Shown piece by piece: positions 1 to 9,220 of a stretch of DNA of 64,000 bases; the stretch's first letter is position 1; every line of letters starts with the position of its first letter. The notes below the pieces were generated by a model. That model had not been told where the DNA came from and did no database searches. It saw only the letters and a program-made list of their open reading frames with translations. Origin of the DNA: Paenibacillus sp. FSL M7-0420 (lineage in GTDB: Bacteria; Bacillota; Bacilli; Paenibacillales; Paenibacillaceae). The stretch spans positions 3,720,001 to 3,784,000 of the forward strand of contig NZ_JBBOCJ010000001.1 of NCBI RefSeq assembly GCF_038002345.1. Reading direction: 5' to 3'. The translations under genes and the position numbers were made by a program.

Positions 1-2
1 CG

Positions 3-1034
3 GTGTTAAAACCGCAGGAGTACAGTCATCCTTATCAGTTCATTTATATGATGGTAGCCGGTATCATTCGGAGGATTATACCCGAGGTGCTTCGAGTGAT
101 CGGCGATCAAAAGTTCGATTATTTGATCTTTGATTCACTGATGGGCTGGGGAGGGACTATTCTTGCCGAAAAACTAGGGATTCCCGCGGTATGTTCGATT
201 GCCTCCTTTGCTTTCGTTGATCCGTTGGGGACTGGCGGAGATATGAATGAGAAGGAGATGGATACGAATACGAAGGAGCTGTATGAGGCTACGATGAAGA
301 TAACACGGGAGTTAGCACAAGAGTATCAAGTGAGTATTCCCGCCATGGAAGAGATTCCGGCACATACAGGCCGGTTAAAGCTTGTGTACACAAGCCGTTA
401 TTTTCAGCCACATGCAGAAAAACTGGACGATCGTTTTATTTTCACAGGTCCTTCGATCATACCGCGTCAAGATGCTGAGATCTTCCCGTTTGAGCTGCTT
501 CGTGAACGTTACCCCCATACCGTGTACATTGCTATGGGTACTATTTTAAATAAAAACCTTGATTTCTATCAGCTTTGCTTTGAAGCATTTGGGGATATGC
601 CGGTGAATGTGGTTCTATCTTCAGGAAGATACACGGATATGGAGCCGGTGGCTGATCAAATTCCTCCTAATTTTATCGTCATGCCATACGTTGCACAGCT
701 CCATATGCTACAGCATACCGATGTTTTTATCACACATGCCGGAATGAATAGTACGAGTGAGGCGCTATATTACAACGTTCCGTTGGTGATGATTCCATTA
801 ACGTCAGATCAGCCTCTTGTAGCCAATCGGGTACAGGAGCTGGGGGCGGGTATCACTTTAAATAAACTTAACCTCAGTGCAACTGATATGAGAGAGGCAG
901 TATTAGAAGTCCTAAGCAATCCATTATATAAACAGCAGGCTTGCCTCGTCGGGGAATCTTTACGGCAGTCCGGCGGTTATAAGCGGGCCGCCGCAATGAT
1001 TATGAGTCATATGGCTGTGATTGCTAATATTTGA
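3..1034 (+). CDS. MGT-family UDP-glycosyltransferase, 5' end outside the window
   Basis: This is the C-terminal ~343 residues of a GT1-like macrolide/UDP-glycosyltransferase, a cytosolic enzyme that moves a sugar from a nucleotide donor to a small acceptor. The donor-site signature is visible near residues 245-280: THAGMNSTSEAL, then P and DQP, with Asn of 'VANR' following. Family members are usually about 390-400 residues, so roughly 50-80 N-terminal residues lie before base 1 and the apparent GTG at base 3 is not the true start. It ends with TGA just before a separate promoter for the next gene, so it is probably the end of its own unit. The acceptor cannot be read from sequence. Confidence 0.85.
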   Translation: MLKPQEYSHPYQFIYMMVAGIIRRIIPEVLRVIGDQKFDYLIFDSLMGWGGTILAEKLGIPAVCSIASFAFVDPLGTGGDMNEKEMDTNTKELYEATMKITRELAQEYQVSIPAMEEIPAHTGRLKLVYTSRYFQPHAEKLDDRFIFTGPSIIPRQDAEIFPFELLRERYPHTVYIAMGTILNKNLDFYQLCFEAFGDMPVNVVLSSGRYTDMEPVADQIPPNFIVMPYVAQLHMLQHTDVFITHAGMNSTSEALYYNVPLVMIPLTSDQPLVANRVQELGAGITLNKLNLSATDMREAVLEVLSNPLYKQQACLVGESLRQSGGYKRAAAMIMSHMAVIANI

Positions 1035-1060
1035 CGTGCATTGGACACGCTCCATATAAT
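1031..1060 (+). promoter_or_regulatory. SigA-type promoter for the DUF4259 gene
   Basis: A TTGACG -35 element (1031-1036) and a perfect TATAAT -10 element (1055-1060) are separated by 18 bases. They lie between the glycosyltransferase stop codon and the next start, and a G-rich ribosome binding site follows at about 1079-1085. Confidence 0.75.
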
Positions 1061-1089
1061 GAAGAGACGAGAGTGACAGGGGGGATCGA

Positions 1090-1524
1090 ATGGGAGCATG
1101 GGGAATCAAAGCATTGGAAAGTGATGAAGGGCTGGATCTGGTGGCAGCGATCGAGGACTTGCTTCCTCGTGACACGTTGGATTTGGGTGAGCTGATGGCG
1201 AAGTTTGGTGAGGATGATTTCCTTTATGACGGAACAGTGCTCGCCCTCGCGGAGCTGTATATCGAGTTTCAAGAGAATGGCAGTTTGGATTACGGTTATG
1301 AGGAGGAAGAACGCGCCTTGAAGCAAGTACGGGCATTCACGGCCGATCATTCCGCGCTGGGGGCTTTGCTGGAGCATTTGAATGTGATTTGGACTGACAT
1401 TGAGGGGGAGTGCGAGGGCGATTTGGCGGAACTATGGCACGAATCGTCAAGCTGGGACGAATGGCGGGCACATGTACAGCAGCTGATTTCCAAGTTGGAA
1501 GCGCGGCTTGCCAAAGAATCGTAG
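1090..1524 (+). CDS. DUF4259 family protein
   Basis: A 144-residue acidic cytosolic protein whose start, MGAWGIKALESDEGLD, matches the conserved opening of DUF4259 proteins (MGAWG followed by an acidic ESD or END motif). The function of the family is unknown. No signal peptide or membrane segment is present. A promoter lies directly upstream and a hairpin terminator directly downstream, so it looks monocistronic. The ATG is preceded by a GGGGGGA ribosome binding site. Confidence 0.8.
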   Translation: MGAWGIKALESDEGLDLVAAIEDLLPRDTLDLGELMAKFGEDDFLYDGTVLALAELYIEFQENGSLDYGYEEEERALKQVRAFTADHSALGALLEHLNVIWTDIEGECEGDLAELWHESSSWDEWRAHVQQLISKLEARLAKES

Positions 1525-1543
1525 TAGGGTGATTGAATGAGGA

Positions 1544-1585
1544 CAAAAGCGCGGCAATCCGTATGATAGGGTTGCGGCGCTTTTG
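1544..1585 (+). terminator. Rho-independent terminator after the DUF4259 gene
   Basis: CAAAAGCGC (1544-1552) pairs with GCGCTTTTG (1577-1585), and an inner GCAA/TTGC pair extends the stem. The A and T tracts on both sides make it potentially bidirectional. Confidence 0.7.
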
Positions 1586-1925
1586 AGTCCAATAGGAGAG
1601 AGGAAAGCCTGCTTCATCATAAGTAGCTTCCCTATTGGAGCATTCACAGACTTACCCGGCAAATTTTTTTCTAGCTTCATGGTCACAAGGCGTGCAATCT
1701 CCTGTACTGAAAGATCTGCAATTTTCCTTGAACTACCATGCCTTTGCCTGTTCCAATATGACCAGACATTGGCTGCTCAGTGAACCGCACGTTACTCCTG
1801 AAGAACAGAATTACCGAACGCTCAGGGCCATGCCGCAAATGTTGCATGATGAACTGAATTGTTATAGAGAAAAGGAGCAGGTATGAACTACATCATGAAG
1901 TTTTGAAAACTAAAAAATAATTAAA
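1586..1925. other. Non-coding or decayed stretch, no recognisable gene
   Basis: Two overlapping plus-strand reading frames of 66 and 83 codons (1583-1783 and 1635-1886) run through this stretch. Neither has a ribosome binding site, and I recognise no motif in either translation. A degraded gene is possible, but I cannot name a parent family. Treated as unexplained. Confidence 0.4.
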
Positions 1926-1958
1926 AGAACCCTTAAACATTTTAAAGGTTCTTTTTTT
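1926..1958 (+). terminator. Rho-independent terminator
   Basis: AGAACCCTT-type stem, A/T-rich loop, AAGGTTCT, then seven T. It closes transcription coming from the unexplained 1586-1925 stretch or from upstream read-through. Confidence 0.7.
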
Positions 1959-2068
1959 ATTATCAGGAGAGGATAAACATTCGATAACAACACTGCAGAT
2001 TGATACTTGAATAAATTGTGAAATTCTACATAGGGTGAAATAACAACTAATTTATGGAGGAGGAACTT

Positions 2069-2098
2069 ATGAAAGCGCTGTTATATCCGCTGCGATGA
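2069..2098 (+). CDS. Possible 9-residue leader ORF upstream of the S-layer esterase
   Basis: ATG at 2069, preceded by a strong GGAGGAGG ribosome binding site at about 2056-2063, opens a nine-codon ORF (MKALLYPLR) ending in TGA at 2096-2098. It lies 76 bases before the start of the large esterase gene. A short hairpin (CCGTG/CACGG, 2139-2152) sits just before that gene's own ribosome binding site. This would fit a translated leader controlling the downstream gene, but no obvious regulatory codon run is present. Confidence 0.3.
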   Translation: MKALLYPLR

Positions 2099-2174
2099 AG
2101 TAAGCTGTTGAAGCCTTGGTGTTTACGATAGGGGTAAGCCGTGGGTGCACGGATCGAAAAAAGGAGGATTTTCA

Positions 2175-5100
2175 ATGATGTCAAAACGATTTTGCAGAGT
2201 GCTCGTGTTCCTCTGTTGCTTGCTAATGGTGGCGTCACTAATGCCTGCCAGCTTTGCCGCCGCCACTGACAACAACGAGTATACAGAAGCACTTAATGGC
2301 GACAGCAGTTCTACAGCTCTTACAAGCTTGCAGACAAATGAAACACCGACCGCCATGTATGGAACTCCCGAACTCGGGTCAGACGACCCGCTGTGGGCCC
2401 TAACAATGGAGCATCTCATCAACAAAAGCACTGTGCCCGGCGACCCCAGGCCCCATTCCACAGGCACAGCCAGGATCCTTTGGGACCAAGACTACCTGTA
2501 TGCCCGTGTAGTCGTGGAGGACAGCAATCTATATCAGGGACCCGGCAATGATTATCAGTTCGACGGCCTGGAGTTTTATGCCGGCGCTGGAACCCAAGGC
2601 GCGAATCAATGGCGCATCAGTGCGACGGGCGTGTTTTCAGGGCAAAACGCTCCGGGCAGAGCCGCGTGGACTGAGATCACGGACACAGGATATATCGTGG
2701 AGATGAGAATACCTAAAAGAACCTTGAACTTGCAGGCAGGCCCGTTTACCTTTGAAGTTTATATCAATAACTCGTCGGAAAAGGGCGGTGACCGCTATGA
2801 AGTCGTTTCCTGTTTCGGAACTCCGGACGCGGCTTACAACAATGCTGCTTCTTATACAAACAGCCTGAATCTCATTGCCGATAGTGGAGCGGACGACAGA
2901 TTCTCAATCACCGCCACGGCGGAATCGGGCGGCCGGATAACGCCGAACGCACCCGGCAATGTTCTGAGATTAGCTAGCGGCTCAGACCAAACCTTTACGG
3001 TTACCCCCGATTACGGCAAAATTGTAGACACCGTAAAGGTAGATGGAGAGGACGCAGCTCTATCCGATGATGGCACATATACCTTTTCAAATGTTGCCGC
3101 TAACCATACCCTTCAAGTGACATTCAAAAATGATTCGACCGCGGAGTTGCTCCCCTTTATTGTATGGAATGACAACTTCGCCCGCGGCGAGTACACGACG
3201 GCTGTCATCATTGACTTAGGCGAAGGGAAGATGGCGGAAGGCTCCAAGCTTAATCCGGACTTGTTTACCGTCTCGGCCAGGAACACGACCCTGAACGGCG
3301 ACTCGGTAACCTTTGAAGGGACGCGCAAGATCACTAGGGTATACGCCAATGACGAACCGAAGGTACGCGGCTATCTGGGGACGGTAAGCCGTTCACCGGA
3401 TTATCAGGACGGACTGGAACGCGGCCGTTACATCGTAGTTGAGCTCGAGTTCTATTCAGAGAGCGGCGGCAATATAACGCTGGATGGCAGCATGAACTCA
3501 ACAAAACAGGTTTACAGCGTCGTCCAAAACGGCGAGCTCGTACTGACAGAAGGGGCTCCGCTTAACTATGTGGTTTTTGAACAGGAAAAAGTTGTAAATC
3601 CGATCCTTGACCAATTTACAGCCCCTGCGGGCAATTCGGTCAATCGCGCGCTCTACCTTCACAAGGATGGAAACGGTGAGGTGTCGCGGGGCTTGCCGCT
3701 GTATGTCTATACCCACGGCATGGGACGCGGCGGCACAAGTGCTGCGACTGACCCCAAAGCGGCTATGAAATCCGCCAACGGCTCGGTCGCTCTGATGAAG
3801 AAAATGGAAAAAGATCCCGAGAAATACGCCAGCCATATCCTGAATATTTCCTATAATGGCACGAGTACTCCCTCCACAGCCAATGTTAAGAAGGTTATTG
3901 ATGACCTGGTTGCCAGCGGTGCAGTAGACCCCAACCGTATTTACGCGGCGGGCTTCTCATGGGGCGGTCAGTATACAAACAGCTTAGTTAACGCTTATCC
4001 CGGCTTTTTTGCGTCCGCCGCACCTATGTCTCCGGTAAGCGGCTCACCTAACGCGAACGCCAACTACGTTCACACCAACCTGGCCTATTGGATGTTTATC
4101 AATGAGCACAACCTTGGAGGATACCAGACTAACCTCACTAACTTCATAACCGTTAATATGCCGAAAATGATCAATGCGAGAGCTTCGCGCTTTGAGAGCA
4201 ATGAGGCGCTTATATGGCCTTACAATCAATTTGATCAGCCGAATCAGAAACCGGATCCGAACCATTCACCTGTCCTGAGTGATTCAGTGGCACACGAAGT
4301 GGAAGCGGCGGTTCTTTACAACGACATAACGATGGGGACTTGGAGCATAGCGCCAACAGCGCAGTCCTCTAACCTGCCGGCTTGGAACAATGACTACACA
4401 GACGTCTTTGACTGGATGTTTGCGCAGACCGCAGCAAACCATCGGCCTGTTGCCGGATACGGTTCACCTGTATTGGGCACAAACGACAAACTGTGGGAAC
4501 AAGCTGTGGAGTTTGACATAAACAAAAGTAGCGCACCCGACCAGAAGATAGGCCCCAAGGCTACCGGCAAAGCCAAAGTATTTTGGGACGAAGACTTTCT
4601 GTATGCACGCGTTGTGGTTACAGACCCGAATGTGTGCGCCGGTCACACGCCTGGCACTGAGTACATGACCGACAGCGTGGAATTTTATGTCGGTGACGGA
4701 AAAAGTGGCTCAAATCAGTGGCGTATTGGCGCAAGCGGTATTTTCTCAGGTCAAACCGCTGCGGGCCGCGACGGTTCGGTTAAACGAACGGACACCGGGT
4801 ATATCGCGGAAGTGAAGATACCTAGAAGAACCGTTGAATTCACGAGCAATTCCCCGATTACGTTTGATGTGTACATCAATAACTCAACGGGTGCGGGGAA
4901 TGACCGTTATGAGGTGGTATCCGCTTTAGGTAAGCCCGACGCGGGTTATGGCAGTTCTGACAGCTTCAAGAATAGCTTGCTGCTGCTTGGGGGCTCCACG
5001 GTATCCAGGCACCCCGTTAACGCTACGGCAGGATTAAACGGCACCATCTCGCCATCCGGTTTGATTCGGGTAGCTGACGGCGGAAGCCAATCCTTTACAT

Positions 5101-7511
5101 TCACTCCGATCAGCGGTTATGTCGTGGATACCGTAACTGTAAATGGTGCATCTGTAGAGATTGCAAATAATACCTATACCTTGAAAAACGTGAACACCGA
5201 TGACAAGGTAATCCATGTTACATTCAAACCCGATCCGGCCGCAACGTTACTTAACTTTATCGTATATAACGATAACTTTGCCACCGGAGAATTTACCACA
5301 GCCGTTATCATCGATCTGGGTGCGGGAAATGAAGCTGCGGGTGCCGATCTTAGTTCAAACCTGTTTACAGTCTCGGCGAGGAATACTCTGCTGGACGGTA
5401 ACCTGGCATATCAAGGCACACGCACCGTCAATAGAGTATACGTCAATGACGAACCTAGACCCAGAGGGTATAAAGGTGTGAACCAGAACTCCCCTGATTA
5501 TCAGGCTGGACTAACTAAAGGCCGCTACATCGTTGTAGAATTGGAATTTTGGACATTAACCGGCGGACAGTCCACTTTGGAAGCATCCAAATCCACCATC
5601 CAGAATTACAACATTGTATCTAGTGGCGATATCAAGCTTGATGGCAAGGCTGCCATTGTTAAGTCGTCTTTCGCACAGTCAGGTACCGTTAATGAAATCA
5701 TCGACAAATTTGAAGTGGGTCCCAAAATTGACAAAGCGGAAGCGATGCAGTATGGACTCTATATTCATAAGGACGGCAACGGCGTTCCGGTAAAAGGGCT
5801 TCCCCTTTACATCTACGCTCACGGTTCTACCCGCGGCGGTACACAGGACGGGGATACCTTCGCGCCCATCAGGTCCGCCAACGGAGCCACCGCGCTTATG
5901 AAAAAAATGGAGAAGAACGCTAAATACGCTAGTCATATCATCGCTTTGCGGGCGCAAAACAATGTTCAGGCAACACCCGCTACCTTAAAGGCTTATATCG
6001 ATGATCTCGTAAGTAAGGGACTTGTTGACCCCAACCGTATTTACATGGCAGGCTTCTCTATGGGATCCGCTTATACGAATACTTTCCTGACGACATATCC
6101 CGATTTGCTCGCAGCCGCAGCGCCCATGTCTTTTCCACCATCAATCAACGCGAAACAAGCCGAAACGCTTAAAAACTTTGCATACTGGTCATTCGTTAAC
6201 ACAACTGATTCTTCAACAATAAAAACAGGGGCGGAAACTTATATAGCGAATATAATGCCCCTATTGGAAAACGCCAGGCACACGTTCATCGACAGAAATG
6301 AAATATTCGTGTGGCCTTATGACCAATGGACAAAGGCGGAAGCACCTGTTAATGGAACCAATTGGATTCCTTCCGGCCATGAGATGGAAGCTTCCGTTCT
6401 GTGGAACAATATTTCAGGCTACACAGATACTTTGTCCAATGTAGGTTCCAACAAGGAGTGGAGCCTTAAGCCTACGGCGCAGTCCTCTAAGTTGCCGGCT
6501 TGGAACAATGACTACACTGACGTCTTTGATTGGATGTTCGCGCAGAGAAAAACGGGCGTCCCCAATCCATCTGGTGGCAATACGGGCAATACCAGCAGTT
6601 CGGGCAATACCGGTAATAGCGGCAATACCAGCACCGGGACAGTCACTGGATCGTTGAAGCCGACCTACACAGTGATTACACCAAAGGATAAGCCTGCGGT
6701 CACGGACAAGAACGGCAACACCACCCTGCCCGGCGGCGGCGAGATTGTGACCAAGGGCGGGACGAAGATTAAGGTGCACGAAGGTACGACGATAGACTCA
6801 AAAGGTAAGGTGACCCTTCCGGCGGGCAAGAGCGCCGAAGTGACACTACACGGCGGCGCGAGTGCCGGCTTAGACAAAGGCATGTCGCTGAACATCCATG
6901 AGGGTACGGAATTTGTGTTCGATGACGACACCCCGCTGGGCTTCCTCGTGATGTCTGGCAATCCATTCAGGGATGTCAACATGGACGACTGGTTCTACAG
7001 CTACGTAAACTCCGCCTACACATACGGTCTTTTCAACGGCACGACGTACACGACGTTCTCACCGGGCACTTCAATGACGCGTGCGATGTACGTGCAGGTA
7101 CTGGCCAATCTGGAGAATGTTAACCGCTCCGGCTACACGAATTCCCGTTTTAGCGACGTGACGGATGGGCAGTGGTACACGGCGGCAATCGAGTGGGCGG
7201 CCGAAAGCGGCATAGTCAACGGTATAAACGCAGACCTGTTTGAACCCAATTCACCGTTGACACGCGAGCAGATGCTGGTGATGCTGTACAATTACATGAA
7301 GTACAAGGGCTATGAGATACCTGAAAGCCAATCTAAATCCTTTGCGGACGAGAGTCAGATCAGCTCATGGGCGTTGAAGGCCGTTCAGGCACAGCAGGGC
7401 ATCGGAATTGTATCAGGCAAGCCGAACAACTTCTTTGCCCCCCAAGCTACCGCCACCCGCGCTGAAGTAGCTGCTATCTTTATAAAGCTCATCGAATATC
7501 TGGCTAAGTAA
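2175..7511 (+). CDS. Giant S-layer-anchored esterase with two tandem CBM9/hydrolase copies
   Basis: A secreted surface protein of 1,778 residues. The ATG at 2175 is chosen because AAGGAGG lies 7 bases upstream and a signal peptide follows (KRF, hydrophobic core, ASFAA cleavage). Order: CBM9-like sugar-binding domain (~60-235), bacterial beta repeat (~243-317), Ig-like esterase domain (~320-460), alpha/beta hydrolase (~478-750). The same four modules then repeat at +700 residues (~761-1457). A Gly/Asn/Thr linker (~1460-1495), a small beta domain and three SLH modules (~1597 to the end) follow. The hydrolases carry nucleophile elbows GFSWGG (Ser ~595) and GFSMGS (Ser ~1295), with candidate His in AHEVEA and GHEMEA. 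Both copies end in PAWNNDYTDVFDWMFAQ. It probably deacylates esters on plant or cell-wall polysaccharide; the substrate is unknown. Confidence 0.85.
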   Translation: MMSKRFCRVLVFLCCLLMVASLMPASFAAATDNNEYTEALNGDSSSTALTSLQTNETPTAMYGTPELGSDDPLWALTMEHLINKSTVPGDPRPHSTGTARILWDQDYLYARVVVEDSNLYQGPGNDYQFDGLEFYAGAGTQGANQWRISATGVFSGQNAPGRAAWTEITDTGYIVEMRIPKRTLNLQAGPFTFEVYINNSSEKGGDRYEVVSCFGTPDAAYNNAASYTNSLNLIADSGADDRFSITATAESGGRITPNAPGNVLRLASGSDQTFTVTPDYGKIVDTVKVDGEDAALSDDGTYTFSNVAANHTLQVTFKNDSTAELLPFIVWNDNFARGEYTTAVIIDLGEGKMAEGSKLNPDLFTVSARNTTLNGDSVTFEGTRKITRVYANDEPKVRGYLGTVSRSPDYQDGLERGRYIVVELEFYSESGGNITLDGSMNSTKQVYSVVQNGELVLTEGAPLNYVVFEQEKVVNPILDQFTAPAGNSVNRALYLHKDGNGEVSRGLPLYVYTHGMGRGGTSAATDPKAAMKSANGSVALMKKMEKDPEKYASHILNISYNGTSTPSTANVKKVIDDLVASGAVDPNRIYAAGFSWGGQYTNSLVNAYPGFFASAAPMSPVSGSPNANANYVHTNLAYWMFINEHNLGGYQTNLTNFITVNMPKMINARASRFESNEALIWPYNQFDQPNQKPDPNHSPVLSDSVAHEVEAAVLYNDITMGTWSIAPTAQSSNLPAWNNDYTDVFDWMFAQTAANHRPVAGYGSPVLGTNDKLWEQAVEFDINKSSAPDQKIGPKATGKAKVFWDEDFLYARVVVTDPNVCAGHTPGTEYMTDSVEFYVGDGKSGSNQWRIGASGIFSGQTAAGRDGSVKRTDTGYIAEVKIPRRTVEFTSNSPITFDVYINNSTGAGNDRYEVVSALGKPDAGYGSSDSFKNSLLLLGGSTVSRHPVNATAGLNGTISPSGLIRVADGGSQSFTFTPISGYVVDTVTVNGASVEIANNTYTLKNVNTDDKVIHVTFKPDPAATLLNFIVYNDNFATGEFTTAVIIDLGAGNEAAGADLSSNLFTVSARNTLLDGNLAYQGTRTVNRVYVNDEPRPRGYKGVNQNSPDYQAGLTKGRYIVVELEFWTLTGGQSTLEASKSTIQNYNIVSSGDIKLDGKAAIVKSSFAQSGTVNEIIDKFEVGPKIDKAEAMQYGLYIHKDGNGVPVKGLPLYIYAHGSTRGGTQDGDTFAPIRSANGATALMKKMEKNAKYASHIIALRAQNNVQATPATLKAYIDDLVSKGLVDPNRIYMAGFSMGSAYTNTFLTTYPDLLAAAAPMSFPPSINAKQAETLKNFAYWSFVNTTDSSTIKTGAETYIANIMPLLENARHTFIDRNEIFVWPYDQWTKAEAPVNGTNWIPSGHEMEASVLWNNISGYTDTLSNVGSNKEWSLKPTAQSSKLPAWNNDYTDVFDWMFAQRKTGVPNPSGGNTGNTSSSGNTGNSGNTSTGTVTGSLKPTYTVITPKDKPAVTDKNGNTTLPGGGEIVTKGGTKIKVHEGTTIDSKGKVTLPAGKSAEVTLHGGASAGLDKGMSLNIHEGTEFVFDDDTPLGFLVMSGNPFRDVNMDDWFYSYVNSAYTYGLFNGTTYTTFSPGTSMTRAMYVQVLANLENVNRSGYTNSRFSDVTDGQWYTAAIEWAAESGIVNGINADLFEPNSPLTREQMLVMLYNYMKYKGYEIPESQSKSFADESQISSWALKAVQAQQGIGIVSGKPNNFFAPQATATRAEVAAIFIKLIEYLAK

Positions 7512-7532
7512 AAGCGTAAACAGAAACATGCG

Positions 7533-7574
7533 GACCCTTCCGGCTGGGCAAGATCCAGCCGGAAGGGTCTTTTT
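7533..7574 (+). terminator. Strong Rho-independent terminator after the esterase gene
   Basis: A perfect 15-bp stem (7533-7547 with 7555-7569), seven-base loop and five T. It separates the esterase from the biosynthetic operon that starts 90 bases later. In the gap 7575-7663 I see no convincing promoter and no Fur-box-like inverted repeat. Confidence 0.9.
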
Positions 7575-7663
7575 CAGCAATCCTGATTACAAGAGAAGGA
7601 AAACGTCGATATGTGGCGAAAATACCTAAAGAAGTAAATAAATCTCATGGGAAAGGAGACCCC

Positions 7664-8926
7664 ATGTTCATAGTTAATAAAGAACATTATGACCAGAATG
7701 AACTGGAACGCCGAATAAATGCGATATACGCATTATTGGGTTCCTCGGTTTGGAAGGAACGGCGGACAGCTGTATGCATGAAGGAACCGGCGAATATTCT
7801 GGCCGCCACGGAGCTGATTATCAGGAATGAGGGTTCGGTGCTTCTGATCAACGGCGATACCCCGATTGAAAGCGCTCTCCGTCAAGCCGAAGACGCAGGC
7901 TGTACGGGTCTGCTGACCGAAGCAGGAGGCAGCGCCGTCTTTCACCCGCTACACTCACGCCTGGATCGGATGAATGGGGAGCCGTCCTTGCTTCAATTCA
8001 GCTCCGGCACGACCGGCGCTCCCAAGCTAGTTGAACGGTCTTGGTCTCATGTGCAAATGGAAATCGAGGCCTACAACAAGCTGCTGCCCTGCAGCGGGGA
8101 GGATCAACCGATCATTCTGGTGCCCGTCTCCCATTCCTTTGGATTCATCACAGGCATGCTTTCCGCACTGAAGCGCGGAGTCGAGCCGGTTATCGTGACG
8201 GACAAGAACCCCAAGTTCGCCCTGCATCTCATGCAGCAGCATGATCGCCATGTGGTGTATGCGGTGCCCTTCCTCTTTCAAATTCTGCTCAGTCTGATGA
8301 GAGAGAAGGTGCTTCTTAGAAAGCTGGTATCCTCTGGTTCCCCGATGTCTGCAGAACTGCTGAACAGGCTTGGGGGTGCAGGTGTGGAGGTGATCCAGCA
8401 ATACGGGTGCTCTGAGGCGGGCTGCATCTCGCTTGGCGACCGGCCCTCCGGTTCTACGGATGCCGGGATGTTACTGGAGCATATGGCCATTGAAAGAGCC
8501 GGAACCCGGGATCAGCCGGATGAAATAATCATTGCCACAGGCGGACGCCGGATTCATACCGGAGATATGGGATATTGGATCGGCGGCAGGCTTCATGTTC
8601 AGTGCCGGATGGATGATCTGATTAATGTGTCAGGACTGAAGGTAGCTCCCTCCGAGGTGGAGGATGTCATCCGGAGGCTGGACGGCGTTCAGGAAGCTGT
8701 CGTGCACAAGGCTCCGCATCCCGTCTGGGGGGAAGCGGTCAAAGCTCGAATCGTCCGGAAGGGCGATGCGCTGTCTCAGGAGGAGGTGAAGAGGTGGTGC
8801 GCGCGGTTTCTGCCTGCTTATAAAGTTCCGGGCTTTATTGCTTTTACGGAGGACATTCCGAAGACGGGTACAGGGAAGGTTATGCGAAAACAATTGGTAG
8901 AAGAGGAGTATGGTATTCATGGATAA
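7664..8926 (+). CDS. asbC: AsbC-like 3,4-dihydroxybenzoate-AMP ligase
   Basis: A compact 420-residue adenylate-forming enzyme, expected to activate 3,4-dihydroxybenzoate and load it on the following carrier protein. Visible motifs are SSGTTGAPK (~113-121), YGCSEAG, HTGDMG, the hinge region DDLINVSGLKV and the C-terminal lysine motif PKTGTGKVMRK. The short N-terminal half and phrases such as SLLQFSSGTTG, EIEAYNKLL and QQYGCSEAGC agree with petrobactin AsbC (about 412 residues) as I remember it. The ATG at 7664 has GAAAGGAG upstream; an in-frame GTG at 7613 has none. It opens the 14-gene operon and overlaps the next gene by 8 bases. Family assignment is strong; the exact substrate rests on asbF and asbE being present. 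Confidence 0.85.
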   Translation: MFIVNKEHYDQNELERRINAIYALLGSSVWKERRTAVCMKEPANILAATELIIRNEGSVLLINGDTPIESALRQAEDAGCTGLLTEAGGSAVFHPLHSRLDRMNGEPSLLQFSSGTTGAPKLVERSWSHVQMEIEAYNKLLPCSGEDQPIILVPVSHSFGFITGMLSALKRGVEPVIVTDKNPKFALHLMQQHDRHVVYAVPFLFQILLSLMREKVLLRKLVSSGSPMSAELLNRLGGAGVEVIQQYGCSEAGCISLGDRPSGSTDAGMLLEHMAIERAGTRDQPDEIIIATGGRRIHTGDMGYWIGGRLHVQCRMDDLINVSGLKVAPSEVEDVIRRLDGVQEAVVHKAPHPVWGEAVKARIVRKGDALSQEEVKRWCARFLPAYKVPGFIAFTEDIPKTGTGKVMRKQLVEEEYGIHG

Positions 8927-9200
8927 GATACAAACGGTATCTCAATTGAGGCAGCTCATGTCCGAACAATTGGAGCTCTCTCTCCCGGACGTCATTAAAG
9001 AGGAAGACCGGCTGTACGAAGACTTAAACGTAGATTCGATCATGGTACTCCAATTGGTGGTATACATCGAGGAAGTGTTCAACGTAACTGTGCCCGAGGA
9101 GGAGATGGACCCTGCCGTCTTCCAAACGGTCGGTTCTTTAGTCGATTTCATCCACGCCCTTAAGGGGGAGCACATCGCCCAAGTGGAAACCAAATCTTAA
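8919..9200 (+). CDS. asbD: Acyl/aryl carrier protein, AsbD-like
   Basis: A 93-residue carrier protein with the phosphopantetheine site LNVDSIMVLQ; Ser ~40 is the expected attachment residue. It is an acidic helical-bundle sequence. It most likely carries the 3,4-dihydroxybenzoyl thioester made by the overlapping AsbC-like ligase, as AsbD does in petrobactin synthesis. The second ATG (8919) is preferred over 8910 because GAGGAG then sits at a normal distance. No phosphopantetheinyl transferase is encoded in the window, so one must act from elsewhere. Confidence 0.85.
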   Translation: MDKIQTVSQLRQLMSEQLELSLPDVIKEEDRLYEDLNVDSIMVLQLVVYIEEVFNVTVPEEEMDPAVFQTVGSLVDFIHALKGEHIAQVETKS

Positions 9201-9220
9201 GATCATAGAAAAGGATGAAT

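Noticed and set aside
2099..2160. c-di-GMP or other riboswitch before the esterase gene
   Set aside because: Only a five-bp hairpin and some GC-rich words are present; no conserved riboswitch core is recognisable.
7613..7663. Upstream GTG start for the AsbC-like gene
   Set aside because: It lacks a ribosome binding site and adds residues absent from AsbC; the ATG at 7664 has GAAAGGAG.
7575..7663. Fur box upstream of the biosynthetic operon
   Set aside because: Looked for a GATAATGATAATC-type inverted repeat and found none.
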